Source of the DNA: RFSX01 sp964567435
GTDB taxonomy: Bacteria > Bacteroidota > Bacteroidia > Chitinophagales > Saprospiraceae
Assembly (NCBI GenBank): GCA_964567435.1
Contig: CAZMMQ010000027.1
Span: 1-44,157, forward strand
Length of the DNA stretch: 44,157 nucleotides
Reading direction: 5' to 3'
Part shown: positions 15,562 through 23,889 of the stretch, in pieces
Numbering within the stretch: position 1 is the stretch's first letter
How the letters are laid out: each line of letters opens with the position of its first letter
Made by a program: the position numbers and the translations under genes
Notes under the pieces: model-generated
The model's database searches: none
Told to the model about the DNA's origin: nothing
What the model saw: the letters and a program-made list of their open reading frames with translations, nothing else

Positions 15562-17118
15562 TTATCCTGCCCATCCCTCTCTGTCAAGGCTACGGTATTG
15601 GATAGCCTCTGCGAGATGTTCTATTTTGATATCCTCACTATTGCCTAAATCTGCTGCTGTCCTGGCTACTTTGAGAATGCGATCATAGGCTCTGGCAGAT
15701 AATTGTAGTTTGGTCATGGCCGTCTTAAGAAGTGTTTGCCCAGCTGTATTTATCTGACATACTTCCCTTACCATGCGCGAAGGCATCTGCGCATTGGAAT
15801 GGATGTTCTTGAATTTTTTGAACCTTTCTATCTGAATTTTTCGTGCGGCCACCACCCGTTTTGAGATGTCCTTACTAGATATTTGTGCAGGTTGGAATTC
15901 TGCTAATTCATCATAAGAGACAGGAGTAACCTCTACATGCAAATCTATTCTGTCTAATAGAGGCCCTGATATTTTATTGAGATATTTTTTGACAACTCCT
16001 GCACCACATACACAATCTTTTTCTGGATGATTATAGAAGCCACAAGGACAGGGATTCATAGAAGCGACCAACATGAAGCTGGATGGATAATCTACAGTTA
16101 CTCTAGCCCGTGATATCGTGACTTTGCGCTCTTCCATAGGCTGTCGTAGTACTTCCAGTACTGATCTTTTGAATTCTGGCAACTCATCTAAGAAGAGTAC
16201 CCCATTATGAGCTAGAGATATCTCACCAGGGTTAGGATTGGAACCACCACCCACTAGCGCGACATCGCTGATGGTATGATGAGGAGACCGAAATGGTCGC
16301 TGTGTCACTAAAGAAGACTCGGAGCCAAGGAGGCCAGACACCGAATGTATCTTAGTTGTCTCCAGTGCTTCGTACAAATCTAATGGCGGTAGAATCGATG
16401 GCAAGCGCCTGGCCAACATGGTTTTGCCAGCGCCTGGTGGGCCTATAAGAATGGCATTGTGACCTCCTGATGCTGCTATCTCCAGTGATCGCTTAATATT
16501 TTCCTGACCTTTGACATCTGAGAAGTCTTCTTTGTAATCACTTACCTGATCATTAAATGCTTCGCGAGTATCATATTCATAGGGTAGAATAGAGGGTTGA
16601 CCTTCTAGGATGGATATAGCTTCTATGATGGTTTTGACACCGTACACCTTGAGGCCATCTACGATGGCTGCCTCTCGTGCATTCTGATAAGGTAGTATGA
16701 GGCCATCCATTTTGTCTGTCCGAGCTTGGATGGCTATCGGTAGTGCACCTTTAATGGGGCGCAAGCTTCCATCTAGTGCCAGCTCGCCGATGATCATATA
16801 TTTCTCGAGTCTTTCTGATTCTATTTGCTTGGTGGCACCAAGGATGCCTAGTGATATGGGTAGGTCGTACGCAGACCCTTCTTTCCTAATGTCGGCAGGG
16901 GCTAGATTAATCACAAGTTTCATGCGAGGCATCTTATAGCCTACATTTTTGACTGCAGCCTCTATGCGTTGGAATCCTTCGCTGACTGCTTTGTCAGGTA
17001 GACCCACCATAAAGAACATTTGCTTACCAGCGGCGACAGTACCTCCGGCATTTACTTCGACAATGATTTTTTGGGCTTCTACTCCTTGGACCGCTGCGGC
17101 AAATGTCTTTACAAGCAT
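15562..17118 (-). CDS. comM: ComM/YifB-family Mg-chelatase-like AAA+ ATPase
   Basis: 518 residues with the full family layout: an N-terminal Lon-protease-like ATPase-free domain (1-180; MVGLPDKAVSEGFQRIEAAV, LAPADIRKEGSAYDLP), a Walker A GPPGAGKT (226-233), the Mg-chelatase signature RPFRSPHHTISD, Walker B (VLFLDELPEF), and a cysteine pair-cluster (MNPCPCGFYNHPEKDCVCG, about 355-373). ComM is a hexameric helicase that drives branch migration during natural transformation in proteobacteria; in Bacteroidota its role is inferred. It is separated by a terminator from the co-oriented dehydrogenase gene and so probably has its own promoter. Confidence 0.95.
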   Translation of the reverse strand: MLVKTFAAAVQGVEAQKIIVEVNAGGTVAAGKQMFFMVGLPDKAVSEGFQRIEAAVKNVGYKMPRMKLVINLAPADIRKEGSAYDLPISLGILGATKQIESERLEKYMIIGELALDGSLRPIKGALPIAIQARTDKMDGLILPYQNAREAAIVDGLKVYGVKTIIEAISILEGQPSILPYEYDTREAFNDQVSDYKEDFSDVKGQENIKRSLEIAASGGHNAILIGPPGAGKTMLARRLPSILPPLDLYEALETTKIHSVSGLLGSESSLVTQRPFRSPHHTISDVALVGGGSNPNPGEISLAHNGVLFLDELPEFKRSVLEVLRQPMEERKVTISRARVTVDYPSSFMLVASMNPCPCGFYNHPEKDCVCGAGVVKKYLNKISGPLLDRIDLHVEVTPVSYDELAEFQPAQISSKDISKRVVAARKIQIERFKKFKNIHSNAQMPSRMVREVCQINTAGQTLLKTAMTKLQLSARAYDRILKVARTAADLGNSEDIKIEHLAEAIQYRSLDREGWAG

Positions 17119-17180
17119 ATGTGAAAGTTATTATTTGAGCAAGATACAAAACCATTGCCTTCTGTCAGCATATATGATCA

Positions 17181-17231
17181 AACAACAAAAAGACTTACTC
17201 CGTAAGGAGTGATGCATCCCTAGTGAGTCTT
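17181..17231 (-). terminator. Terminator-like hairpin within a short dispersed repeat
   Basis: AAGACTTACT (17190-17199) pairs over ten positions (one G-T) with AGTGAGTCTT (17222-17231). An alternative inner hairpin ACTCC/GGAGT occupies 17197-17210. On the minus strand the stem is followed by TTTTTGTTGTTT, so it should end the dehydrogenase transcript before comM. The element continues to about 17300 with GCACCTACGGCGC, resembling small ACTCCGTAAGGAGT-type repeats seen in Bacteroidota genomes (recollection, not checked). Confidence 0.65.
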
Positions 17232-17323
17232 ATGTTTTCTTTGGTGTCGCACCTACGGCGCTTGGATATGTGTTCGGTTTTCTTCTTACAAAGGTGACGT
17301 CAGTATGGGACTATGCTAGTAGT

Positions 17324-18529
17324 TTATTTGAATGCATTTAGTCCAGTGACATCCATACCTGTGATTAGTAAGTGAATGTCATGCGTGCCTTCATAAGTAA
17401 GTACTGTTTCCAGATTCATCATGTGCCTCATGATAGGGTATTCATTGGTGATACCCATACCACCATGTATTTGTCTGGCTTCTCTTGCGATCTCCAAGGC
17501 CATATGGACATTGTTTCTTTTTGCCATAGATATCTGTGCTGGAGAGGCCTTGCCTTCATTAGCAAGTGTGCCTAGTCGCCAAGCTAATAATTGTGCTTTG
17601 GTGATTTCAGTGATCATCTCAGCCAGTTTCTTCTGTGTCAGTTGGAATTGAGCTAATGGCTTGTCAAACTGTATACGTTCCATACTATATCTAAGCGCAG
17701 AATCATAGCAATCTAGAGCAGCACCTATGGCACCCCAAGCTATGCCATATCTTGCTTTTGAGAGGCAAGAGAGTGGCCCTTTGAGCCCTGATACTTCAGG
17801 AAGAATATTTGACTTAGGCACACGGCAATCTTCAAAAACTAATTCTCCAGTTATACTTGCACGTAATGACCACTTGCCATGTATCTCGGGTGCAGAAAAG
17901 CCTGGTGTTCCTTTATCTACGATGATACCTCTGATTTTGCCTTCAGGATCTTTGGCCCATACCACAGCCATATCTGCCACTGGACTATTAGTAATCCACA
18001 TCTTAGCACCATTCAGTATGATATGGTCACCATCTTCTTTGAAGTTGGTAATCATACCCCCTGGATTAGATCCATGATCAGGCTCTGTCAATCCAAAACA
18101 ACCGATCATCTCACCAGACCCTAACTTAGGCAAGTATTTTTGCTTTTGTTCTTCAGAACCAAAACGATATATAGGATACATCACGAGGGACCCCTGTACA
18201 GAAGCCATACTTCTAATGCCCGAATCTCCTCTTTCCAGTTCTTGCATGATGATACCATAAGCAATTTCATCCATACCGCCACCTCCATATTCTGCAGGTA
18301 GACTAGGCCCAAAGGCGCCTATGTCTGCTAATCCTTTGAAGAGGTGCTGTGGACATTCTGCCCGCTCTGCATAGTCTTCTATGATTGGGGTTACCTCTTT
18401 TTTTACCCAATCTCTTACAGCTGCTCTGGCTATAAGATGGTCCTCTGATAATAACTCATCTACATTATAATAGTCGTGATATTGAAATTTATCAACCCTT
18501 GCCGTAGTAGGCACACCATTTTGATGCAT
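17324..18529 (-). CDS. Glutaryl-CoA-type acyl-CoA dehydrogenase
   Basis: About 401 residues. All acyl-CoA dehydrogenase regions are present: FGLTEPDHGSNPG (flavin and substrate loop), KMWITNSP, RYGIAWGAIGAA, the ARQIHGGMGITNEYP FAD segment and a C-terminal YEGTHDIH whose Glu is the catalytic base. The N-terminal FQYHDYYNVDELLSEDH and C-terminal ITGLNAFK-like end match glutaryl-CoA dehydrogenase, which makes crotonyl-CoA in lysine and tryptophan breakdown. An upstream ATG at 18583 would add 18 atypical residues (MTISCRCSTFAGI...), so I prefer the ATG at 18527-18529. No beta-oxidation partners are adjacent. Confidence 0.92.
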   Translation of the reverse strand: MHQNGVPTTARVDKFQYHDYYNVDELLSEDHLIARAAVRDWVKKEVTPIIEDYAERAECPQHLFKGLADIGAFGPSLPAEYGGGGMDEIAYGIIMQELERGDSGIRSMASVQGSLVMYPIYRFGSEEQKQKYLPKLGSGEMIGCFGLTEPDHGSNPGGMITNFKEDGDHIILNGAKMWITNSPVADMAVVWAKDPEGKIRGIIVDKGTPGFSAPEIHGKWSLRASITGELVFEDCRVPKSNILPEVSGLKGPLSCLSKARYGIAWGAIGAALDCYDSALRYSMERIQFDKPLAQFQLTQKKLAEMITEITKAQLLAWRLGTLANEGKASPAQISMAKRNNVHMALEIAREARQIHGGMGITNEYPIMRHMMNLETVLTYEGTHDIHLLITGMDVTGLNAFK

Positions 18530-18624
18530 AATTTGTGCTTTTATTATGCCAGCAAAGGTAGAACATCTGCATGAGATAGTCATTAAGCCATACTGAGCTT
18601 TAGATTCAATAATTAAGTTAACTA

Positions 18625-18658
18625 TTTGGGCAAGAAGGAGAACAAGACCTTATTTTTG
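18625..18658 (+). promoter_or_regulatory. Candidate Bacteroidota promoter for the CHAP gene
   Basis: TTTG (18625-18628) and TATTTTTG (18651-18658) match the phylum's TTTG/TAnnTTTG elements with a 22-nt gap, slightly longer than the usual 19-21. A start near 18665 would leave a ~35-nt leader before the ATG at 18700. Confidence 0.4.
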
Positions 18659-18699
18659 CCGTTTTTATACATTGTATATTTTTCAAATATGATTTTGAG

Positions 18700-19392
18700 A
18701 TGAAGAGTGCACAATTGAAGTCGATAGCCATAATTGTTTTGCTATTTGGAGGATTGGCTTGGTATTTTACTGGCGGTATCGCTTTACCTGACTTTGATTT
18801 TAGTGGTATAAAGGAAAAGTTCTCCAGTAATAAAACAACTGCAAAAACTACTACAAATAAGACCAAAAGCAATCGCAAGAGTTCTAATTCTAAGTATAAT
18901 ACAGGTCAGGTTATAGATAGTTATAAAGGCGTCAAAGTTTATTATAATGGCAATGTTACCAACGTGTCAGGTAGAAATCTGACTTCGGATGGATATAATT
19001 TGGGGCTAAAATATCAATGTGTGGAATTTGCCAAGCGATTCTACTACGAGGCCTACAAGCATAAGATGCCAGACAGTTATGGGCATGCGAAGGATTTCTT
19101 CGATAGTAGCCTCAGAGATGGGCAGCTTAATCGTGCTAGGGATATGTATCAGTTTCGAAATGGAAGTAGAGAAAAGCCCAAAGTGGATGATCTAGTGATT
19201 ATTGGTCCTTCTTCCTTTAACAGCTTTGGCCACTTATTTATAGTCACAAATGTGACGAACGATGCTGTCGAATTTGTTCAGCAGAATCCTGGTTCGAGGA
19301 ATCCAAGCCGAGGAAGATTCCCATTGGTTAAAAGCAACGGGACTTATACCATTAATGCCGATGATGTGGTTGGCTGGTTGAGAATGGGATAA
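18700..19392 (+). CDS. Membrane-anchored CHAP-domain amidase/peptidase
   Basis: 230 residues: an N-terminal transmembrane segment (about 8-24), a Lys/Thr/Ser/Asn-rich linker (about 42-70) and a CHAP (NlpC/P60-like) domain. The catalytic cysteine is Cys107 in YQCVEFAKRF, with His178 in FGHLFIV and a following polar residue near the QQNPG turn. CHAP enzymes cleave peptidoglycan amide or peptide bonds, so the protein probably trims cell wall from the periplasmic side. A promoter-like match lies upstream. It is convergent with the next gene across a ~50-bp gap. Confidence 0.85.
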   Translation: MKSAQLKSIAIIVLLFGGLAWYFTGGIALPDFDFSGIKEKFSSNKTTAKTTTNKTKSNRKSSNSKYNTGQVIDSYKGVKVYYNGNVTNVSGRNLTSDGYNLGLKYQCVEFAKRFYYEAYKHKMPDSYGHAKDFFDSSLRDGQLNRARDMYQFRNGSREKPKVDDLVIIGPSSFNSFGHLFIVTNVTNDAVEFVQQNPGSRNPSRGRFPLVKSNGTYTINADDVVGWLRMG

Positions 19393-19443
19393 ACTTTCTT
19401 CTGCATAGTTTCCCACACAGAAGTAAGTCGACTATTATCATGT

Positions 19444-19821
19444 TTATTTCTTGGATTCAAATGTGCCGCTTCCAAAGGTAGTACTACTATACTCTCGATA
19501 GTCTCTGTAGAACCCCACATCCAAATCAGTTAGTAATCCTACAAAACCCTTAGTACTCATAGATGCGGAGCCACTATGCCCATCATTACAATCTACCTTA
19601 AAAGAAATACCCTCTAATTGGCCAGTCTTATCGAAGGTAGTCTCTGTATATTCGATATCTATGTTGCGTTCTTTTAGAGCTTTTTTGATATCATTGAGAT
19701 TTTGTTGAGTCGTTTTATTTGTAAACTTAACTTCTATATAGTCCTCAGTTATGATTGGCTGTTGAGCAAAAAGATTGATTGAAAATAGAAGGAAAATGGT
19801 GCTTTTGATTAAAGTAGACAT
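19444..19821 (-). CDS. Small secreted protein resembling the tail of M56/BlaR1-type proteins
   Basis: 125 residues with a signal peptide ending in NLFAQ. The body (YIEVKFTNKTTQQNLNDIKK, ALKERNIDIEYTETTFD, GQLEGISFKVDC) has the beta-alpha-beta-beta pattern seen after the peptidase part in many Bacteroidota M56/BlaR1 proteins: a helix written as 'L.di+++L.e+gI', then 'G.i.gI.f.v'. Here it stands alone without a membrane peptidase. Function unknown. The gene runs toward the CHAP gene, and its upstream region carries a truncated secreted-protein start. Confidence 0.65.
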   Translation of the reverse strand: MSTLIKSTIFLLFSINLFAQQPIITEDYIEVKFTNKTTQQNLNDIKKALKERNIDIEYTETTFDKTGQLEGISFKVDCNDGHSGSASMSTKGFVGLLTDLDVGFYRDYREYSSTTFGSGTFESKK

Positions 19822-19867
19822 GGTGATTTTTTATAAGTGAATAATGATTGCAAGGTAGCTGCTGCCT

Positions 19868-19981
19868 TCTCATTGAGCTATTTATGAGTCTTGTGATTTG
19901 GCCAGTTATGCTGTACTGAGCAGCGACTATAAATGGTATACTCAAAAAGAAAAGAAGTGTATTTGCTCTCGTTGTTTTCAA
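19868..19981 (-). pseudogene. Truncated secreted-protein start (signal peptide plus first strand)
   Basis: From an ATG at 19981 the reading MKTTRANTLLFFLSIPFIVA-AQ is a convincing signal peptide. It continues YSITGQITRLINSS, like the first strand of a carboxypeptidase-regulatory-like (CarboxypepD_reg) domain, and then turns non-coding in character and overlaps the gene below. It looks like the 5' remnant of a larger gene. The upstream end touches the start region of the divergent FGE-like gene. Confidence 0.4.
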
Positions 19982-20040
19982 GGAGTCTTAAGGTATAAAA
20001 TATTGAATTAGAAAAGGGATATGATGTTAATTTTATATCC

Positions 20041-20613
20041 ATGAAGGAAAAATTAGCATTCATATTAATAGTAAGCCTGTGTATGGGTTGTGCTGAAAAT
20101 GAAAAGCTTATGCTGGTAAGTGTAGAGGATTTTGAAGCGTTTGTAGCGACGACAGAATATGTAACAGATGCTGAAAGATATGGCTGGTCTGTTATACAGG
20201 AAGATGTATATAATTTTAGAGTAGACAGTAGTTTGACATGGCAGATTCCTAATGGTATAGATTCTTCACAGCATGGATTTCCTGTAACACAAGTGAGCTT
20301 TAACGATGCCATGGCCTACTGCAACTGGACTGATACTCGACTACCTAGTTATGAGGAGTATTGGACCTTAGTAAAGGAAGATAAACGCCATATCAATCAA
20401 GATTCAGATCGCATATATCGGATTGCTCAAAGTAATATTGTAGGCAATACTTGGGAAATAACTCGGACTGAAGATAGAAAAGGAAACATAAGACTGGCAG
20501 GAGGATCTTATTTGTGTCATCCAAATACATGTAATGGAACCCAACCTAACAGAGAGTTATTTGTAGATAAGGAAACAGGTAATACCCATATCGGATTTTC
20601 TGTCATTAAATGA
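20041..20613 (+). CDS. Compact FGE/SUMF1-like lipoprotein with conserved Cys pair
   Basis: 190 residues. The signal sequence ends in LCMGC (Cys17), a lipobox-like site. The rest is a formylglycine-generating-enzyme (FGE-sulfatase) domain in short form: PVTQVSFNDAMAYCNW and TRLPSYEEYW (family HPV.VSW.DA.AYC.W, RLPTEAEWE), VGNTWEIT, GGSYLCHPNTC and NTHIGFSVI. Cys159 and Cys164 keep the C-x4-C spacing of the copper-binding active-site cysteines of true FGEs. The typical loops between RLP..EW and NTWE and a large N-terminal part are missing (family about 250-300). FGE oxidises a cysteine of sulfatases to formylglycine, but no sulfatase is in the window; many relatives act as adaptors or sensors. 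Activity is unproven. Confidence 0.8.
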   Translation: MKEKLAFILIVSLCMGCAENEKLMLVSVEDFEAFVATTEYVTDAERYGWSVIQEDVYNFRVDSSLTWQIPNGIDSSQHGFPVTQVSFNDAMAYCNWTDTRLPSYEEYWTLVKEDKRHINQDSDRIYRIAQSNIVGNTWEITRTEDRKGNIRLAGGSYLCHPNTCNGTQPNRELFVDKETGNTHIGFSVIK

Positions 20614-21165
20614 TGTCGAAATAGAAAAAAGCCACACATGCAGAGTATGTGCAGCTAAATACTTCTCCCCAATTAAGAGTAGAAGATATTCTCACGTATT
20701 TTTTATTGACATCAATTATTGTAAGAACAGCACTTAGTCACTTTGCTGCAACTCATTTTATTTACTGCCAATTATATTCCTCTTTCGTTTTTTCTTGAGT
20801 CGAAATATGGGTTTGTTTGAGAGACTGGGATAGCTTGTCGCTCCATGCCATCTGGTAGAAAAATGTCTAGAGTTATTTGAGTATAAGCCTTGTACAGAAA
20901 AGGGAAGGCTTGCTTGAGTATTAGGTGATAGATAGCAGTCATTTTTAAAATTAAGTAATGCCTTTTGTTCAAGGTTTCGAGTTTTGGTATATCTAAGACA
21001 ATGAAAGCAGCTACAAACACTATACTAAAATCTACAAACCCGCTACAATGTAAACTGTCTTGCGTTCCGTAATTTTAAAATTGATTGGTTCTATTAATTG
21101 ACTTAAGGAGCTTGTCTTGTTAACTTGCGTATTAGCAGATTCCTAATTAGTAATATTGAAGCAAA
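20614..21165. other. Intergenic stretch with one minus-strand terminator-like hairpin
   Basis: 552 bases with no gene I can support. At 20625-20656, AGC(CA)CACAT pairs with ATGTG(CA)GCT and is followed on the minus strand by six T, terminator-like for leftward transcription. An 82-codon minus-strand ORF (20772-21020) lies upstream of it but lacks recognisable features. Confidence 0.4.
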
Positions 21166-22032
21166 ATGGATAGAAAGGACTTTATTAAGAAATCATTATT
21201 GAGTGCAGCAGCCCTTGCTGGTTCTAAAAAGCTAATCAAGGAAGAGGCGTCTACTTATGACAAATTAATGGATCAAGTAGGCTTCAATCATTTACCTAAC
21301 CACGAAACAAAGACAGTGAAATCAGTACTACATAAAGCCAACACCAGAGGACATGCAAATCATGGCTGGCTGGATACGCATCATACCTTCAGCTTTGCCA
21401 ATTATAGAAATCCAGAGCGAATGAATTTTGGTGTGCTAAGAGTACTCAACGATGACGTGGTTGCAGGAGGGAGAGGCTTTAATGCCCACCCGCATGATAA
21501 TATGGAGATCATTTCTATTCCACTTGAAGGGGCTCTACAGCACGAAGATAGCATGGGCAATGTGGCCGTTATAGAGCAAGGTGATGTCCAAGTCATGAGT
21601 GCTGGCACAGGCATCTATCATAGTGAGAAGAATAAGAATAGTACTATTGCTGTCAAGTTTTTGCAGATATGGATGTTTCCCAATAAGAAGAATGTGACAC
21701 CCAGATATGATCAGATTAAGTTAGAAAAGACGGCGCTTCAAAATCAGTTTTTTCAGATCCTTTCACCCTCTGAAGATGATGACGGCGTATGGGCTCACCA
21801 GAATGCTTGGTTCCATATAGGTTATCTAGAGAAAGGATGTGACACCACATATACTATAAAGGATAAAGGTAATGGTGTCTATGCATTTATTCTTGAAGGG
21901 TCGGTCACTATAGAAAATCAAGCTTTGGAACAAAGAGATGGTTTTGGCCTTTGGGAAACGGAAGAGGTTATTATCACTGCGGATAGTGATGCCAAAGTCT
22001 TATTGATGGATGTCCCTATGCAGTTGGGCTAG
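21166..22032 (+). CDS. Pirin-family cupin protein
   Basis: 288 residues. The N-terminal MDRKDFIKKSLLSAAALAG resembles the Tat/secretion-signal leaders attached to some Bacteroidota enzymes but has no RR pair, so export is uncertain. The pirin domain begins at about 48. HKANTRGHANHGWLDTHHTFSFANY is split over the signature, followed by RVLNDDVVAGGRGFNAHPHDNMEI with the metal-binding His-x-His and Glu/His residues, then ALQHEDSMGN and DVQVMSAGTGIYHSEKN. A second cupin half follows. Pirins bind iron and several have quercetinase activity; the role here is unknown. It is divergent from no gene nearby and lies 13 bp from the convergent SRPBCC gene. Confidence 0.9.
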   Translation: MDRKDFIKKSLLSAAALAGSKKLIKEEASTYDKLMDQVGFNHLPNHETKTVKSVLHKANTRGHANHGWLDTHHTFSFANYRNPERMNFGVLRVLNDDVVAGGRGFNAHPHDNMEIISIPLEGALQHEDSMGNVAVIEQGDVQVMSAGTGIYHSEKNKNSTIAVKFLQIWMFPNKKNVTPRYDQIKLEKTALQNQFFQILSPSEDDDGVWAHQNAWFHIGYLEKGCDTTYTIKDKGNGVYAFILEGSVTIENQALEQRDGFGLWETEEVIITADSDAKVLLMDVPMQLG

Positions 22033-22045
22033 GGCACTAGTCTAT

Positions 22046-22483
22046 TTAGGGCTTCATAAATTCATATGCGCCTTTCCTCAGACGTACCCCATATTCCATA
22101 TAGGCTTTCATAGAAGCCAAAAAATTAGACCAGCCTGCTGTATTACTGATTAACCAATTGAGATTGACTTCAGATAAGTGCTTGGGGCCCTCAGTTACAT
22201 AGATTACGGTACTATCACCATTAAATAATTCTAATCTAATATTGACAACGGTGTCCGGATCCCATACAAACGAAATCAATTCGTCTTTTTCAATTTTAAT
22301 TTGAGTAATAGGAAATTGATCATCAAATTCTGGAAACTTCCACAACAATTCCTTGCCTGATTCAAGTGGTCCTGAACTTTCGCTGATAAAAAATTGAGTC
22401 AAGTGGCTTGGATTAATAATTGTATCAAAAACTTCAGATGGTTTTTTTACGATTTGAAGGTTGGCTTCTGAGGTTAAGAGCAT
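22046..22483 (-). CDS. SRPBCC/AHSA1-like START-fold protein
   Basis: 145 residues with the alpha/beta helix-grip pattern of the AHSA1 (Activator of Hsp90 ATPase 1-like) subfamily: KKPSEVFDTIINPSHLTQFF (first helix), SGPLESGKELLWKFPEFDDQFPI (strand pair), FVWDPDTVVNIRLELFN and a long C-terminal helix (LNWLISNTAGWSNFLASMKAYMEYG). Such proteins bind hydrophobic ligands; some act in detoxification. The Trp-Ser-x-x-L-x-x-L motif before the C-terminal helix is typical. Ligand unknown. It is convergent with pirin. Confidence 0.85.
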   Translation of the reverse strand: MLLTSEANLQIVKKPSEVFDTIINPSHLTQFFISESSGPLESGKELLWKFPEFDDQFPITQIKIEKDELISFVWDPDTVVNIRLELFNGDSTVIYVTEGPKHLSEVNLNWLISNTAGWSNFLASMKAYMEYGVRLRKGAYEFMKP

Positions 22484-22683
22484 AACATTTACTTTTACAA
22501 TTATTTTATTTAGATAATCAATACTAATTATCTATTTACTTTCTGAATGACCTTTTGGAGTAAAAATTTTTTTGGACGTTTTTTAGTAATACGTTTCTAA
22601 GACCAGTTCCTTTATTGTTCAATGGTGATACACAAAGTCAAATTTCCTATCCTAGCCCCTATAATTGCATGGTTCAAATAAAT

Positions 22684-23064
22684 TTATTTTTCCTTTCTAA
22701 GTATCTTTTCCATCTTCCGACCCTTCGCTAACTCATCGATTAATTTCTCGAAACTTCTGCATTGTCTGTATAATTCAAATTCATCAGGTATCTCTTCAAT
22801 TCTGTAACCACACACAACCCCTTTTATCATGTGTGCATTAGGATGAATTTTCGCTTTGGAAAAAAAGGTTTTGAAATCAACTTTTTTGTCTATAAGCTTC
22901 TGTAGCTTAGTTTCATTATAGCCAGTAAACCATTTTATGATTTGATGAAACTCTTCTTTAGTTCTGCCATTTTTCTCCAGCCTATTTAAGTAAAGAGGGT
23001 AGATAGACCCAAAAATCATATTGCCAATTTTTTCATTCTTTTCTGCTGTCACGGTCATTCCCAT
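22684..23064 (-). CDS. DUF2200-family protein
   Basis: 126 residues. Family landmarks are visible over the full length: KIGNMIFGSIYPLYLNRLEK, GRTKEEFHQIIKWFTGYNE, LQKLIDKKVDFKTFF, AKIHPNAHMIKGVVCGYRIE and LIDELAKGRKMEKILR. DUF2200 proteins are soluble, lack a characterised activity, and the Cys-Gly-Tyr-Arg motif is the best-conserved point. There is no signal peptide. The neighbours are unrelated, and about 55 bp separate it from the upstream unknown gene, so they may be cotranscribed. Confidence 0.85.
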   Translation of the reverse strand: MGMTVTAEKNEKIGNMIFGSIYPLYLNRLEKNGRTKEEFHQIIKWFTGYNETKLQKLIDKKVDFKTFFSKAKIHPNAHMIKGVVCGYRIEEIPDEFELYRQCRSFEKLIDELAKGRKMEKILRKEK

Positions 23065-23118
23065 ATATAAATTCGATTTAGTTTATTAGTCAATAATTCA
23101 CAACCAAAGTACAAACTT

Positions 23119-23868
23119 CTAGGTGTTGTTTGTTCTTTTATCAGCGAGAATCCGAGCATATTCAAAGCCCTGAATATTTCTAGAAATATAAGTTTTATAG
23201 CCAAGACTATAAGAGCCATCATTGCCATAGAAGAAATTCAATATCCTGTCATGTTCTTCTGAATCCTTATGCTCTAAATAATAGGATTCTATTTTCTTGT
23301 AATCTGACGGCGTATAATCCACTGAGTAGTTGTCACTTGCTCGAGAGACCATGACTTCTTGTGCAAAATGATCAGCAAGTGAAAAGGGCTGAGGATTATG
23401 TATTCTATATAAGGTTCTGGACAAGTACTCTTTAGTTCTTACTTTAATCATTTCCTTGGAGAAGGTTTCACTTGTCCAGAAGTAGGGGACACAAAATTGG
23501 CGCTCTACAAAGGCATTGAGTTTGAATTTGCTATCGAAATCAGCGGCATAGTAATTAGTCCAACCACCTTTTAGATCATCGGCGATATTAAGGATAACTG
23601 TGAATTCATCACTACTTGAATCTTTGAGAGTTGCGTTAAATTCGTTAATGGTTTCCTGCATGATGTCTTCAGCATCTAACTTTTCCAGCTCCACTATTTT
23701 GGTAAGGATATGGTCTTTTGCCATTGGATTAAATCCCACGATTGGCAAGACCAATTCTCCTTTGGTACCTCCCTGTAGTTTGGCAAGATATTCTTTGAAT
23801 CTTTCAGCCGAAGCAGGCTTAGAGTAAAAGTCCTTTATTTCTGATAATAATTTTCTGAGACGAAACAT
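23119..23868 (-). CDS. Conserved protein of unknown function
   Basis: 249 residues, cytoplasmic by composition (no signal peptide or membrane helix). An N-terminal helix region (MFRLRKLLSEIKDFYSK) precedes an alpha/beta body that includes GGWTNYYAADFDSKFKLNAF and VPYFWTSETFS, then FSLADHFAQEVMVS. The C-terminus (YDRILNFFYGN-like, SLGYKTYISRNIQGFEYARI) is aromatic-rich. I do not recognise a domain or active site. It may be cotranscribed with the downstream DUF2200 gene and with the beta-galactosidase gene 21 bp upstream. Confidence 0.72.
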   Translation of the reverse strand: MFRLRKLLSEIKDFYSKPASAERFKEYLAKLQGGTKGELVLPIVGFNPMAKDHILTKIVELEKLDAEDIMQETINEFNATLKDSSSDEFTVILNIADDLKGGWTNYYAADFDSKFKLNAFVERQFCVPYFWTSETFSKEMIKVRTKEYLSRTLYRIHNPQPFSLADHFAQEVMVSRASDNYSVDYTPSDYKKIESYYLEHKDSEEHDRILNFFYGNDGSYSLGYKTYISRNIQGFEYARILADKRTNNT

Positions 23869-23889
23869 TAATTGATTTGGTATTAACTA

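Noticed and set aside
20772..21020. 82-codon minus-strand ORF upstream of a terminator-like hairpin
   Set aside because: No recognisable motif, signal peptide or coding-like composition; the hairpin alone is too weak to support a gene.
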